Position numbers and translations under genes: made by a program
Assembly (NCBI RefSeq): GCF_029210375.1
Contig: NZ_JARGER010000043.1
Coordinates: forward strand, 62,001 to 126,000
DNA length: 64,000 nt
Reading direction: 5' to 3'
Origin: Nocardioides sp. YIM 152315
Lineage (GTDB): Bacteria; Actinomycetota; Actinomycetes; Propionibacteriales; Nocardioidaceae
The notes under the pieces: model-generated
What the model saw: the letters and a program-made list of their open reading frames with translations, nothing else
Database searches by the model: none
Told to the model about the DNA's origin: nothing
Shown: positions 49,348 through 57,556 of the stretch, in pieces
How the letters are laid out: every line of letters begins with the position of its first letter
Numbering within the stretch: the first letter of the stretch is position 1

Positions 49348-51173
49348 CGGATGGGCTCCGGCACGACGTCGAGGAGCGCCTCGGCGTGCTGGCCCAGGCG
49401 CAGCCCGCCGATGGTCAGGTCCACGGCGACCCGGGCCCGCCTGCGCGGCGGACCGTCGACGACGATCGTCACTTCCACGTGCTCCGTCCCTCCTGCGGGC
49501 AGCTGTCGGCGCACCCGCCCCGAGCTGTCCCAACCGTAGGGGTTCACCGGCTCGATCTCCGCCAGAACGTCGCGATCGAACGGGTTTCGCACCTCGACCG
49601 TCAGCCGCAGCTCGCGCCCCGGCTCGACCAGGGAGTAGTACGGCGTCAGCCGCGCCAGGATGCTGTCGGCGCCGAGATCGAGCTCGTCGGGCAGCAGCAG
49701 GTCGTGCAGCTCGACCACCTCCTCGCCACGGCGTGCGAGCATCGCGAGATAGGCGTCGTCGACCCACCGCGGCCGCCAGTGTCCGCTCACCATCAGCTCG
49801 GGCCGCAGCCGGGCGTAGAGGGCCGCGCTCTTGCGGAAGTCCTCGACCCGGAACCGGTTGCGGTACTGGTAGTTGAGCGTCTCCTGGCGCTCGTCCGGCA
49901 CCCACGAGCCGTCCTGCTGGTCACCGGTGACCAGGACCCGGACGCCGTCGACGACGAGCTCGTACGCCGCCGCGAACAGGGTGTGGCCGGGCAGGTCGTG
50001 GACGGTGATGTCGTACTCCCGCCACCGCACCGTGCCGCCGACCTCGAGCACGACGTCGCTCGGGATCGGGTCGAACCACGTGCACGGCAGGTCGTGGTGC
50101 AGCGGCGTCGCCAGGACCGGCGCGATGTGTGCGGGTGTCCAGATCTCGGTGCCCTCGACGTCGCGCAGCAGCGGCATCCCGGCCACGTGGTCGTCGTGGT
50201 AGTGCGTGGGGATCGCGACCTCGACGTGCGTGACCCCGTGGTCGCGCCGGAGCGCCGGCAGCGAGGCGAGCCACGGCCGCCGGGCCGCGCGGTCGAAGCC
50301 GGACGGCAACCCGGTGGTCTGGTCGAACCCGAAGTCGAAGACCAGCGCCGCGCCGGACTCCGAGACCAGCACGTAGGAGTAGGAGAGGCTGCTCCGGTTG
50401 CGCAGCAGGTGGGGCGTGAGCACCTCGAAGGGGTCCTCCAGCCGGCCGCGCAGGTCCCACGGGTCGGGGCGTCGCGAGTCGACGTACCGCTGCATGGTCG
50501 TCTCGAGGGCCTGCAGCGCTCCGACCGGATCGGCCATCGGCTCGCCGTGCGACGGGCACAGCAGGTCGAGCCCCTGCTCCTGCAGCTGGATCGCGGAGAG
50601 CACCGTCATCGCCGGACCCTCGGTCTCGGTGTAGGACCACTGCATCGCCGCGAGCGACCAGACCTTGCCGGGCGCGTAGACGAGGTCCCCGGTGAATCCG
50701 ACCCGCAGGTCGCCGACCTGCACGACGTAGGTCACCGACCCCGGCGTGTGGCCCGGCGTCGGCAGCGCGAGCACCTCGACCCCGCCGTACGGCGCGGAGC
50801 GGTACTCCTGCGCGAGTCCGTCGACCGGCACCGGCTCGAGGATCGAGAACCGGTCCTCGCGCAGGTTGTAGTCCTCGACGATCTGCCGCCGCTCCCACAT
50901 CCGGTCGACGCGGGCGAAGAGGTCCTGCTCGACCGGCGGGACGATGATCTCGACGCCCGCGTCGACCGCGCGCGCGAGCCCCTGCGCCTGGTCGCGGTGG
51001 TGGTGTGTCATCAGCACGTGGGTCAGCCGGTCGACCCCCATCTCGCCGAGCTGGTCGAGCACCGCGCCGGACCCGAAGTCGATCGCGATCCCGGTCCCGT
51101 CGGGCGACCTCACGACGTAGACGGCGACGGTGTCCCGGACGCGGAACAGCCCGGGGGCCAGCTCGTCGACCAT
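49344..51173 (-). CDS. Double metallo-beta-lactamase-fold protein
   Basis: The ATG at 51171-51173 (MVDELAPGLFRVRDTVAVYV) gives 609 residues and no signal peptide. Residues about 1-250 form an MBL domain with THHHRDQ, PTPGHTPGS, FTGDLVYAPG and CPSHGEP. Residues about 260-510 form a second MBL domain with PTHYHDDHVAG, DLPGHT, VTGDQQDG and VSGHWRP. The last about 95 residues are a beta domain (LRLTVEVRNPFDRDVLAEI). Two catalytic-looking MBL domains on one chain are unusual. Its place in a glycan operon with LacI suggests a hydrolase of a sugar ester or lactone, but the reaction is unknown. Confidence 0.82.
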   Translation of the reverse strand: MVDELAPGLFRVRDTVAVYVVRSPDGTGIAIDFGSGAVLDQLGEMGVDRLTHVLMTHHHRDQAQGLARAVDAGVEIIVPPVEQDLFARVDRMWERRQIVEDYNLREDRFSILEPVPVDGLAQEYRSAPYGGVEVLALPTPGHTPGSVTYVVQVGDLRVGFTGDLVYAPGKVWSLAAMQWSYTETEGPAMTVLSAIQLQEQGLDLLCPSHGEPMADPVGALQALETTMQRYVDSRRPDPWDLRGRLEDPFEVLTPHLLRNRSSLSYSYVLVSESGAALVFDFGFDQTTGLPSGFDRAARRPWLASLPALRRDHGVTHVEVAIPTHYHDDHVAGMPLLRDVEGTEIWTPAHIAPVLATPLHHDLPCTWFDPIPSDVVLEVGGTVRWREYDITVHDLPGHTLFAAAYELVVDGVRVLVTGDQQDGSWVPDERQETLNYQYRNRFRVEDFRKSAALYARLRPELMVSGHWRPRWVDDAYLAMLARRGEEVVELHDLLLPDELDLGADSILARLTPYYSLVEPGRELRLTVEVRNPFDRDVLAEIEPVNPYGWDSSGRVRRQLPAGGTEHVEVTIVVDGPPRRRARVAVDLTIGGLRLGQHAEALLDVVPEPIR

Positions 51174-51175
51174 GA

Positions 51176-51190
51176 GGTAACGTTCCCACA
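51176..51190. promoter_or_regulatory. LacI-type operator between MBL and GH84 genes
   Basis: The minus strand reads TGTGGGAACG (51181-51190), matching the half-sites at the ROK promoter, and continues TTACC, giving the imperfect dyad GGTAACGTTCCC (51176-51187). It fills the 17-bp gap between the divergent starts at 51173 and 51191, so a bound repressor would block both genes. Confidence 0.65.
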
Positions 51191-52402
51191 ATGCCGGTGC
51201 TGCGGGCCACTGTGGAGGGCTTCTACGGGCCGCCGTGGAGCCACGAGGAGCGCCTCGCGCACCTCTCCTTCTGCGCCGGGGTGGGTCTCGACACCTACGT
51301 CTACGGCCCCAAGGACGACCCGTGGCACCGGGCGCGCTGGCGCGACCCCTACCCGCCGGCCGAGCTCGACCGGCTGGCGTCGCTCGTGGCGCACGCCGGG
51401 TCGGTGGGCGTCACCTTCGTCTTCGCGATCCATCCCGGCCTGTCGATGCGCTGGGACGACCCCGCCGAACAGGAGACGCTGCACGCGAAGGCCGCGCAGC
51501 TGTGGGAGATCGGCGTACGCCGGTTCGCTCTCTTCTTCGACGACATCGACTACACCGACGACCCCGCGGCCGACGGTGCGGCGCACGCCCGGGTCGGCGC
51601 GCGCTTCGTCGACGGCTTCCTGGTGCCACGCAGCGCCGCGCCGACGCGGGAGTCGCCCTTCTTCGTCGTGCCGACCGACTACGCCGGCAATCAGACCTCG
51701 GCGTACCGCACCGGCTTCGGGGCGCACCTGCCCGACCACACCCTCGTCTTCTGGACCGGGTCCGACATCGTGGTCGGTGCGATCAGCGACGACGACGTCC
51801 GGACCGCGCACGCGGCGTTCGGGCGGCCGCTGGCGCTGTGGGACAACTTCCCGGTCAACGACTTCGACCCGAAGCGGGTGTTCCTGGGCCCGCTCGTCGA
51901 CCGGCCCACCGGCTTCGAGCACGGCGTCCTCGCCGGCATCATGGCCAACCCGATGGTGCAGCCGCGCGCGTCCCGGATCGCGCTCGCGACCGTGGCGGAG
52001 TACGCCGCCGACCCCGCGGCGTACGACGCCCGCGCGGCCCATGAGCGGGCCCTGAAGGCGCTCGTCCCGCCGGAGCTGGTGCCGCTCGTCGAGGTCTGCT
52101 CGTCGTGGCCGCCCTCGGCCTCCCCCGCCCCGTGGCTGGACGACCTCGTCGCGGCGGGCGACGCCGACGGCCTCGTCGCCGCCCTGCGCCCCCTCGCGGA
52201 CCTGCCCGACCTCGACCACCCGCTCGCCGACGAGCTCGCCGCGTGGGTGCGCGCCGGCCGCGCGATGGCCCGGGCCGGGATCGCCGCCGCGACCGGCGAC
52301 CTCGACACCGCCCGCGACGCGCTCGCCGAGGCGGAGTCCGGCGACGCCGACGTGCTGCGCTCGGTCGTCGCGCCCTACGTCCGGTCGCGCCTCGTGTCCT
52401 GA
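51191..52402 (+). CDS. GH84 family beta-N-acetylglucosaminidase-like hydrolase
   Basis: The 403-residue protein has the GH84 catalytic domain: VEGFYGPPWSHEERL near residue 8, TYVYGPKDDPWHRARWRDPYP, and the catalytic Asp pair in FFDDID (Asp117-Asp118), which drives substrate-assisted cleavage of N-acetylhexosamines. VFWTGSDIVVGAIS and LALWDNFPVNDF follow, as in bacterial hyaluronidase/O-GlcNAcase relatives. There is no signal peptide and no carbohydrate-binding domain. The start lies 17 bp from the divergent MBL start, with little room for a ribosome site, so the message may be leaderless. Confidence 0.88.
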   Translation: MPVLRATVEGFYGPPWSHEERLAHLSFCAGVGLDTYVYGPKDDPWHRARWRDPYPPAELDRLASLVAHAGSVGVTFVFAIHPGLSMRWDDPAEQETLHAKAAQLWEIGVRRFALFFDDIDYTDDPAADGAAHARVGARFVDGFLVPRSAAPTRESPFFVVPTDYAGNQTSAYRTGFGAHLPDHTLVFWTGSDIVVGAISDDDVRTAHAAFGRPLALWDNFPVNDFDPKRVFLGPLVDRPTGFEHGVLAGIMANPMVQPRASRIALATVAEYAADPAAYDARAAHERALKALVPPELVPLVEVCSSWPPSASPAPWLDDLVAAGDADGLVAALRPLADLPDLDHPLADELAAWVRAGRAMARAGIAAATGDLDTARDALAEAESGDADVLRSVVAPYVRSRLVS

Positions 52403-52423
52403 GTCGGAGACTAGGATCTCGTC

Positions 52424-52795
52424 ATGGAGAGCAGCGTCCCGATCCTGCCGAGCCGTGACCTGCGCGAGACGCTCGCCTTCTACGAGGCGCTGGGCTTCGA
52501 CAACCGGGGCGCCCCGCCCGAGGAGTGGGACTACCTGATCCTCGCCCGCGGCGACCTCTGGCTGCACTTCTTCTCGATGCCCGAGGTCGACCCGCTGAGC
52601 ACGGCGGCGAGCTGCTACCTGTACGTCGACGACGCCGACGCCCTGCACTCCGCCTGGGCCGAGGCCGTCGTGCCGGACCCGCCGACCGGCAGCCGGGTCG
52701 TACCCCCGACGACGACCGACTACGGCATGCGCGAGTTCGCCGTCGTCGACCGCAGCGGCAACCTCGTCCGCGTCGGGACCCAGGTCGATCAGTAG
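52424..52795 (+). CDS. VOC-family bleomycin-resistance-like protein
   Basis: The 123-residue protein has the double VOC fold: VPILPSRDLRETLAFYEALGFD, YLILARGDLWLHFF, SCYLYVDDADALHSAWAEA and YGMREFAVVDRSGNLVRVG, typical for bleomycin-binding or related proteins. The metal-ligand positions are only partly conserved, so it may bind a ligand rather than catalyse. It converges on the hydrolase gene with a 7-bp overlap at the 3' ends. Confidence 0.87.
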   Translation: MESSVPILPSRDLRETLAFYEALGFDNRGAPPEEWDYLILARGDLWLHFFSMPEVDPLSTAASCYLYVDDADALHSAWAEAVVPDPPTGSRVVPPTTTDYGMREFAVVDRSGNLVRVGTQVDQ

Positions 52796-53982
52796 CGCTC
52801 GACGTCGACCCGGGTGACCTTCCGCGCCGGCAGCCGCTCGCCGGCCAGCACGTCGTCGACGGACCGGTCGCCCTGCAGGTAGCGGGCGAAGAATGCGGTC
52901 ACATAGGCCCGCGCGACCCGCCGCTCGGCGTAGTAGCCGAGGGTGTCCTGCAGGTCGTCGGGGTCCCAGGCGTAGCACCTCTCCGATCGACCGCGCGGGT
53001 GCATCGCGTCGTCCTCGGCCCCGGCCAGTCCGCTGTGCTCGGCCCACCGCGAGTTGAGGTTGTTGTGGTTGGCGCCGTGCACGGTGATCGCGATGTTGAC
53101 CGGGTTGTCGCCGCGCCTGGCCAGGCGGTTGTAGGAGTCGTCGCCGGTCGCGTCGCAGCCACCGATCCAGCTCAGCAGCGGCACCTTCGTGACCTTCAGC
53201 CGGCGCGTGCCGTGGTCGAGGAACGGCGGCTCCGCCGCGGCCAGACCGAGGACCGCCCGGAAGCGGACGCCCGCGGGCACGCGGTGCCGATGCGAGTCGG
53301 CGGCGGCCCACATCATCCCGCGGCCGCCGCGGGAGTGACCGAGGAGGCCGACGTCGCGGAAGTCGGCCGCACCGCGGAGGTCGGGCGACGCCGCGCGGCC
53401 GGTCGCCACGTCGGTGAAGGCGCCGACGAGCGGGCCCGCGCCGTCGTCGACCAGCCGCTGCCACAGCCGCAGGTGTTCATAGACGAGTACGCCGCGGGCG
53501 CGGTCCGCCACCTCGCCGAGCTCGCCGGCGTTGATGCCGTTGGCGCTGATCGACACGACGACCATGCCGCGGGCGGCGAGCGAGCGGCCGAGGTAGCCGT
53601 AGCCGCGCTCGCTGTGAATGCCGTGGAGGCGGCCGCGACAGGGCCAGTCCTGGCTGGTCCTGCCGGTGGTGTTGTCCGCGCAGCTCCAGAAGAGGCCGTG
53701 GGCGACCACGACGACCGGCAGCCGTCTGCCGGCGGCGTGCGCGGGTGCGTAGACGCGGCCCCTCAGCTCGATCGGCGCCAGGTCGTCCGTCGGCATCCCC
53801 TGCGCGTCCATCGCGTGGAAGCCCGGCACCCGGAAGGCGTCGTCGCCCAGGTCGTAGTCGTAGACCTGCACCCGCGTGTCCACCCTCCCCGGGTCCGAGC
53901 CCGTCGCGGGACCGGCCGTCGGCACGGCGAGCGTCACGGCGGCGAGGGCGAGCGCCGCCAGCAGGGTCATGATCCTGGTCAT
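52789..53982 (-). CDS. Secreted alpha/beta hydrolase
   Basis: The 397-residue precursor has a signal peptide (residues 1 to about 28, ending AGPATGSDP). The alpha/beta-hydrolase core shows VVVVAHGLFWSCADN, the nucleophile elbow LLGHSRGGRGMMW with Ser, IGGCDATGDDS for the acid, and VHGANHNNLNS for the catalytic His. Paired Cys residues may form disulfides. The substrate is unknown (ester or polymer). It lies 45 bp downstream of the histidine-kinase gene and may share its transcript. Confidence 0.86.
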   Translation of the reverse strand: MTRIMTLLAALALAAVTLAVPTAGPATGSDPGRVDTRVQVYDYDLGDDAFRVPGFHAMDAQGMPTDDLAPIELRGRVYAPAHAAGRRLPVVVVAHGLFWSCADNTTGRTSQDWPCRGRLHGIHSERGYGYLGRSLAARGMVVVSISANGINAGELGEVADRARGVLVYEHLRLWQRLVDDGAGPLVGAFTDVATGRAASPDLRGAADFRDVGLLGHSRGGRGMMWAAADSHRHRVPAGVRFRAVLGLAAAEPPFLDHGTRRLKVTKVPLLSWIGGCDATGDDSYNRLARRGDNPVNIAITVHGANHNNLNSRWAEHSGLAGAEDDAMHPRGRSERCYAWDPDDLQDTLGYYAERRVARAYVTAFFARYLQGDRSVDDVLAGERLPARKVTRVDVERY

Positions 53983-54027
53983 GCGGGCATGGTGCCGCCC
54001 CCGTGTCAGGAACCTGTCAGGAGGAGG

Positions 54028-55722
54028 TCACGATCCCGACAGGACCAGCCGCACCGAGGTGCCGACGCCGACGGCGCTGGAGATCGTGGCGGTCCCGCCG
54101 TGGGCCTCCGCGATCTGGCGGACGATCGCGAGGCCGAGGCCACTCCCGCCGGTCGCGCGGCTCCGGGCGGGGTCGGCGCGGCGGAAGCGGTCGAAGACGT
54201 GCGGCAGGTCGTCGGCGGGGATCCCCTCACCGGTGTCGACGACCTCGAGGACCCCGGTGCGACCACGCAGCGTGACGGTCCCGCCGACCCGGGTGCGGCG
54301 CAGCGCGTTGGCGACCAGGTTGCCGACGGCCTGACGCAGCCGCACGGGGTCGGCGTGCACCCGGGCGCCGGGCTCCACCTCGACCCGCACGCCCACGCCG
54401 GCCGCACCGCTGGCACCCCGGAACGACTCGGCGACCTGGTCGAGGAGGTCGGCCACGTCGACGTCGACCGCGTCGAGCCGCAGCTCCCCGGCGTCGCCGA
54501 GAGCGAGGTCGTGCAGGTCGTCGACCAGCCGCTGCAGGAGCAGCGTCTCCTCGTGCAGGCTCGCGAGCAACCGGTCGTCGGGCTCGACGAGCCCGTCCTC
54601 CGCCGCCTCGATCCATCCGCGCACGTTGGCGATCGGGGTGCGCAGCTCGTGGGAGACGTCGCTCACCAGTCGTCGTCGCGCCTCCTCGAGCTGTTGACGA
54701 CGGTCGGCCATCTCGTTGAACGCCCGGGCGACCTCCCCGACCTCGTCGCGGCGCCCGGCGGGGACGCGTGCGTCGAGGTCGCCGTCCCCCGCCCGGTGCG
54801 CGGCGGCCGCCATCCTGCGCAGCGGCCGCACCACGCTGCCCGCGAGCAGCAGGCAGAGCAGCAGGGTCACCAGCAGGACGCCGCCGGCGAGCAGCGCGAT
54901 GCGCACCCGACCGGCGGTCGACAGGTCCCAGAACACGTCGGCCGACCCCTCGTCGCCGATGTACAGCAGCGCCGGCGCTGCCACGTGCCCGTCGTACCAG
55001 GCCCGGCGCGCGTCGGCGGCGCACCGCGCGACCACCCCGTGCTGCTGCCGGAAGCCGACGACGACGCCGAACGTGCCGGTCAGGTCGCGGGACCGCGGCA
55101 GCCCGACGCGGACCAGGCACGCGTCGACGTCCTCGCGGAGCGCCGCCCACCTCCGCGGCAGCACCTTGGCGGCGAGCTCCTCGGTCGGAGGTCCCCGCTC
55201 GACGAGCGCGAGGGGTACGACGCGGGCGTCCATCGGGTCCGGCGGTCCGACCGTCCACAGCCGGCACCCGGACGATCGCGCGCACTCGACCGGGACGGCC
55301 GCCGGGACCACACGCGCCACCTCGGGGTCGGCGCCGGTCGCGAGGACCGGGTCGATCGCGAAGGCGTCGACCGTCGCCCGCGACCGGGACGGCGACCGGG
55401 CGGCCCGGTCGCCCTCGGAGTCGACCAGCACCCGCCCGGCCTCGTCGGTGATCGTGAGGTGGCGCCCGGCCTCGCGCGCCAGCCGCACGACCAGGCTGTC
55501 GGCCCCGGTCCATCGCGCATGGGTCGCGGCGTACCCGACGAGCTCGTCGTAGACCCGGGCGTCGGTGTGCAGCGAGTCCTGCTGGGACTCGCGGACGGCA
55601 ACGGTCGTCGCGCGCACGGTCGCCCAGGTCGCCGCGACGACGGCCAGGAGCGCGATCAGGGCACCGATGCCGACCAGGCGCACCAGAAGGCTGCGGCGCC
55701 AGGGCACCCGCACGTCGTCCAC
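54028..55722 (-). CDS. Sensor histidine kinase
   Basis: The 564-residue protein has a membrane helix at about residues 12-35, a large extracytoplasmic domain (about 36-273) with four Cys residues, and a second helix (about 274-296). A HAMP domain follows, then the phosphorylation site SDVSHELRTPIANVRGW with His358. The ATPase domain shows the N box NLVANALRRT, VVDTGEGIPADDLPHVFDRF and GSGLGLAIVRQIAEAHGG. It begins two bases after the response-regulator stop. The ligand is unknown. Disulfide-linked sensing is possible but speculative. Confidence 0.94.
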   Translation of the reverse strand: MDDVRVPWRRSLLVRLVGIGALIALLAVVAATWATVRATTVAVRESQQDSLHTDARVYDELVGYAATHARWTGADSLVVRLAREAGRHLTITDEAGRVLVDSEGDRAARSPSRSRATVDAFAIDPVLATGADPEVARVVPAAVPVECARSSGCRLWTVGPPDPMDARVVPLALVERGPPTEELAAKVLPRRWAALREDVDACLVRVGLPRSRDLTGTFGVVVGFRQQHGVVARCAADARRAWYDGHVAAPALLYIGDEGSADVFWDLSTAGRVRIALLAGGVLLVTLLLCLLLAGSVVRPLRRMAAAAHRAGDGDLDARVPAGRRDEVGEVARAFNEMADRRQQLEEARRRLVSDVSHELRTPIANVRGWIEAAEDGLVEPDDRLLASLHEETLLLQRLVDDLHDLALGDAGELRLDAVDVDVADLLDQVAESFRGASGAAGVGVRVEVEPGARVHADPVRLRQAVGNLVANALRRTRVGGTVTLRGRTGVLEVVDTGEGIPADDLPHVFDRFRRADPARSRATGGSGLGLAIVRQIAEAHGGTATISSAVGVGTSVRLVLSGS

Positions 55723-55724
55723 GA

Positions 55725-56408
55725 TCAGTCCGACACCGAGAGCGAGTAGCCGATGCCGTGCACCGTGCGGATCAGCGCGGGGTCGAGCTTCTTGCGGAGG
55801 TTCGCGACGTGGACGTCGACGGTGCGACTGCCGCTCCAGCCGGCGCGGTCGTGCAGCTCGGCGAGCAGCTGGTCGCGGGTGAAGACGCGGCCGGGCTCGG
55901 CGACCAGCGTCTCGAGCAGCCGGAACTCACCCGGGGTGCACTCCACCGCCTGCCCGCGGAAGCGCACCTCGTGCGTCGCCGGCGACACCGTCAGCGCCCC
56001 GGCACGCACCGCCGCCGGGGCGGGGCCGCTCGTCCTCACCCGGTGCCGGCGCAGCAGCGAGCGGGAGCGCGCCATCAGCTCGCGCGGGCTGTAGGGCTTG
56101 GTCAGGTAGTCGTCGGCACCGAGGTCGAGTCCGTCCAGCAGGTCGTCCTCGGTGGCGCGCGCGGTGAGCATCAGGATCGGCACCGTCTCGGTCTCCGGAG
56201 CCGACCGCAGGATCCGGCACACGTCGAGGCCGTCGAGCCGAGGCATCATCACGTCGAGGACCAGCAGGTCCGGCGCGCGGCGGCGTACCGCGTCGACCGC
56301 CGCGCGACCGTCGGAGACGACCGTGACGTCGTGGCCCTCGGCCACCGCGTAGCGCCGGATCAGCTCCGCCTGCTTGGGATCGTCCTCGGCGACCAGGATC
56401 CGTGCCAC
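55725..56408 (-). CDS. OmpR-family response regulator
   Basis: The 227-residue protein has a receiver domain (acidic pair EDD near residue 8, phosphorylated Asp52 in LLVLDVMMP, Lys in LTKPYSPRELMARSR) and a winged-helix DNA-binding domain (TPGEFRLLETLVAEPGRVFTRDQLLAELHD ... SRTVDVHVANLRKKL). It is the first gene of the two-component pair and partners the kinase encoded directly downstream. Confidence 0.96.
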   Translation of the reverse strand: MARILVAEDDPKQAELIRRYAVAEGHDVTVVSDGRAAVDAVRRRAPDLLVLDVMMPRLDGLDVCRILRSAPETETVPILMLTARATEDDLLDGLDLGADDYLTKPYSPRELMARSRSLLRRHRVRTSGPAPAAVRAGALTVSPATHEVRFRGQAVECTPGEFRLLETLVAEPGRVFTRDQLLAELHDRAGWSGSRTVDVHVANLRKKLDPALIRTVHGIGYSLSVSD

Positions 56409-56437
56409 GGGGCGACCCTACGTGGCGCGACTCCTGC

Positions 56438-56707
56438 TCAGGTCGACGTGCTGCCGTCCTCCGACGACGCGACCTTGTCCCTCAGCGCCTGCTGGGCGTG
56501 GCCGGCCCGGTCGGCGACCTCGTGGGCCGCCTGGCCGGCCTTCTCCTTCGCCAGGCCCTGCGCCTGGCCGACCCGCTCCTGGACCCGGGGGTCGCGCCAC
56601 GCGGCCTGCGCCTTCTCCGCGATCTGGTCATAGCGTCCCCGCCCGGCGCGCGCCCCCAGCACGTAGCCGACTCCCATCCCGACGAGGAACGACAGCTTCC
56701 CACCCAT
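56438..56707 (-). CDS. YtxH-like small membrane-associated protein
   Basis: From the ATG at 56705-56707 (MGGKLSFLVGMGVGYVLGARAGRGRYDQI) the protein has 89 residues: a short glycine-rich hydrophobic start with the GYVLGARAGRxRYD pattern, then a long charged amphipathic helix rich in Ala, Glu, Gln and Lys. This matches small YtxH-type proteins common in Actinobacteria, often linked to general stress. It is separated from the response regulator by 29 bp and could be cotranscribed with it. Confidence 0.72.
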   Translation of the reverse strand: MGGKLSFLVGMGVGYVLGARAGRGRYDQIAEKAQAAWRDPRVQERVGQAQGLAKEKAGQAAHEVADRAGHAQQALRDKVASSEDGSTST

Positions 56708-56894
56708 CTCGGCCTCCCGATGTCTCGATTCCCTCACCCCCTGCGGTGTCCGCGCGCAGCGGAGGTCATGCACCGGCGTCCGGGGTCGCCGCCGGTCCCG
56801 CCCGGCGGTGGCTGCGGCTCGGTTTCACCCCACCCGAACCGAGCCTGAGCCACCGCCACCCGCACCGCCCGGCGGGTGCCGCGCGCCGGACGGC

Positions 56895-56917
56895 GTTGCC
56901 AGCGGCTCGGTGGGTAC
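56895..56917 (+). promoter_or_regulatory. Candidate stress-sigma promoter
   Basis: GTTG (56895-56898), a 13-bp spacer and GGGTAC (56912-56917) resemble the GTTT-N13-17-GGGTAT promoters of actinobacterial SigB/SigF. The match is imperfect. It lies 8 bp before the start of the small membrane gene at 56926. Confidence 0.35.
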
Positions 56918-56925
56918 CGGACGGC

Positions 56926-57063
56926 ATGACGACATTCGGGCTGGTCGTGATGATCGTCGTGACGGTCGGCGTGGTGGTGGCGATCCTGCTGTTCGAGAGG
57001 CGACGAGCCGAGGGGATCGAGCGCGACCTGGCCGACGAGGCGAGGCGACGTCGCCGGCGGTGA
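56926..57063 (+). CDS. Small single-pass membrane protein
   Basis: The ATG at 56926 opens a 45-residue frame with one helix (TTFGLVVMIVVTVGVVVAILLF) and a highly charged cytoplasmic tail (ERRRAEGIERDLADEARRRRRR). It has good codon bias and a promoter-like element upstream. No family is recognised. Such micropeptides often associate with membrane complexes. Confidence 0.5.
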   Translation: MTTFGLVVMIVVTVGVVVAILLFERRRAEGIERDLADEARRRRRR

Positions 57064-57194
57064 CGCACCGGCCACGACTCATCCGGATCGGGTAACTGGC
57101 CGGCTCCGGCCCGGTTTTACCTTCGCGGACGAGTGCCCCGGGTGACAGCGGGAAGGACGAGGTCTGGCCCTGTCGCCTCCCGAGCGAGCACCCC

Positions 57195-57554
57195 ATGACT
57201 CTCACCTCCACCCCCGCCGATCTCTGGATGGACCTCGACGAGGCGCACGGCACGGTCTTCCTCGGCGGACAGCTCGATCCCCGCGGCTGCGCCCACGTCG
57301 GCACCGCGGTCCTCGGCTGCATCTGTCGTGCCCCGGGGATCCACGTCGTCGACATCCTCCAGGTCGACGTCCTCAGCAGCTCGGCGATCCAGCTGATCGA
57401 CCGCGTCCGGCACCTCGTGGCCGCCCACGGCCAGACGCTGCAGATCGTCTGCCGTCCCGACACGCCGGGGCACGCCGCGCTCTCCGCGGTCGGGCTCGGT
57501 CCGCACCTGGTCGCGGCTGCGGACCCTGCCGCGGCGGAGCCGGTGCCGCACTGA
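57195..57554 (+). CDS. STAS-domain (anti-anti-sigma-like) protein
   Basis: The 119-residue protein shows a STAS-like pattern: FLGGQLDPRGCAHVGTAVLG, then HVVDILQVDVLSSSAIQLIDRVRHLVAAHGQTLQIVCRP, where LSSSAIQ sits at the usual phosphorylatable Ser position. Anti-anti-sigma factors bind anti-sigma kinases and free alternative sigma factors. The match is weaker than for classical SpoIIAA, and no anti-sigma gene is adjacent. It converges on the DUF1269 gene with a 2-bp gap. Confidence 0.68.
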   Translation: MTLTSTPADLWMDLDEAHGTVFLGGQLDPRGCAHVGTAVLGCICRAPGIHVVDILQVDVLSSSAIQLIDRVRHLVAAHGQTLQIVCRPDTPGHAALSAVGLGPHLVAAADPAAAEPVPH

Positions 57555-57556
57555 CC

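Noticed and set aside
54028..55722. Degenerate N box (NLVANALRRT) as sign of a dead kinase
   Set aside because: The usual His is replaced by Arg, but the key Asn, the G boxes and the phosphorylated His are all intact, so activity is expected.
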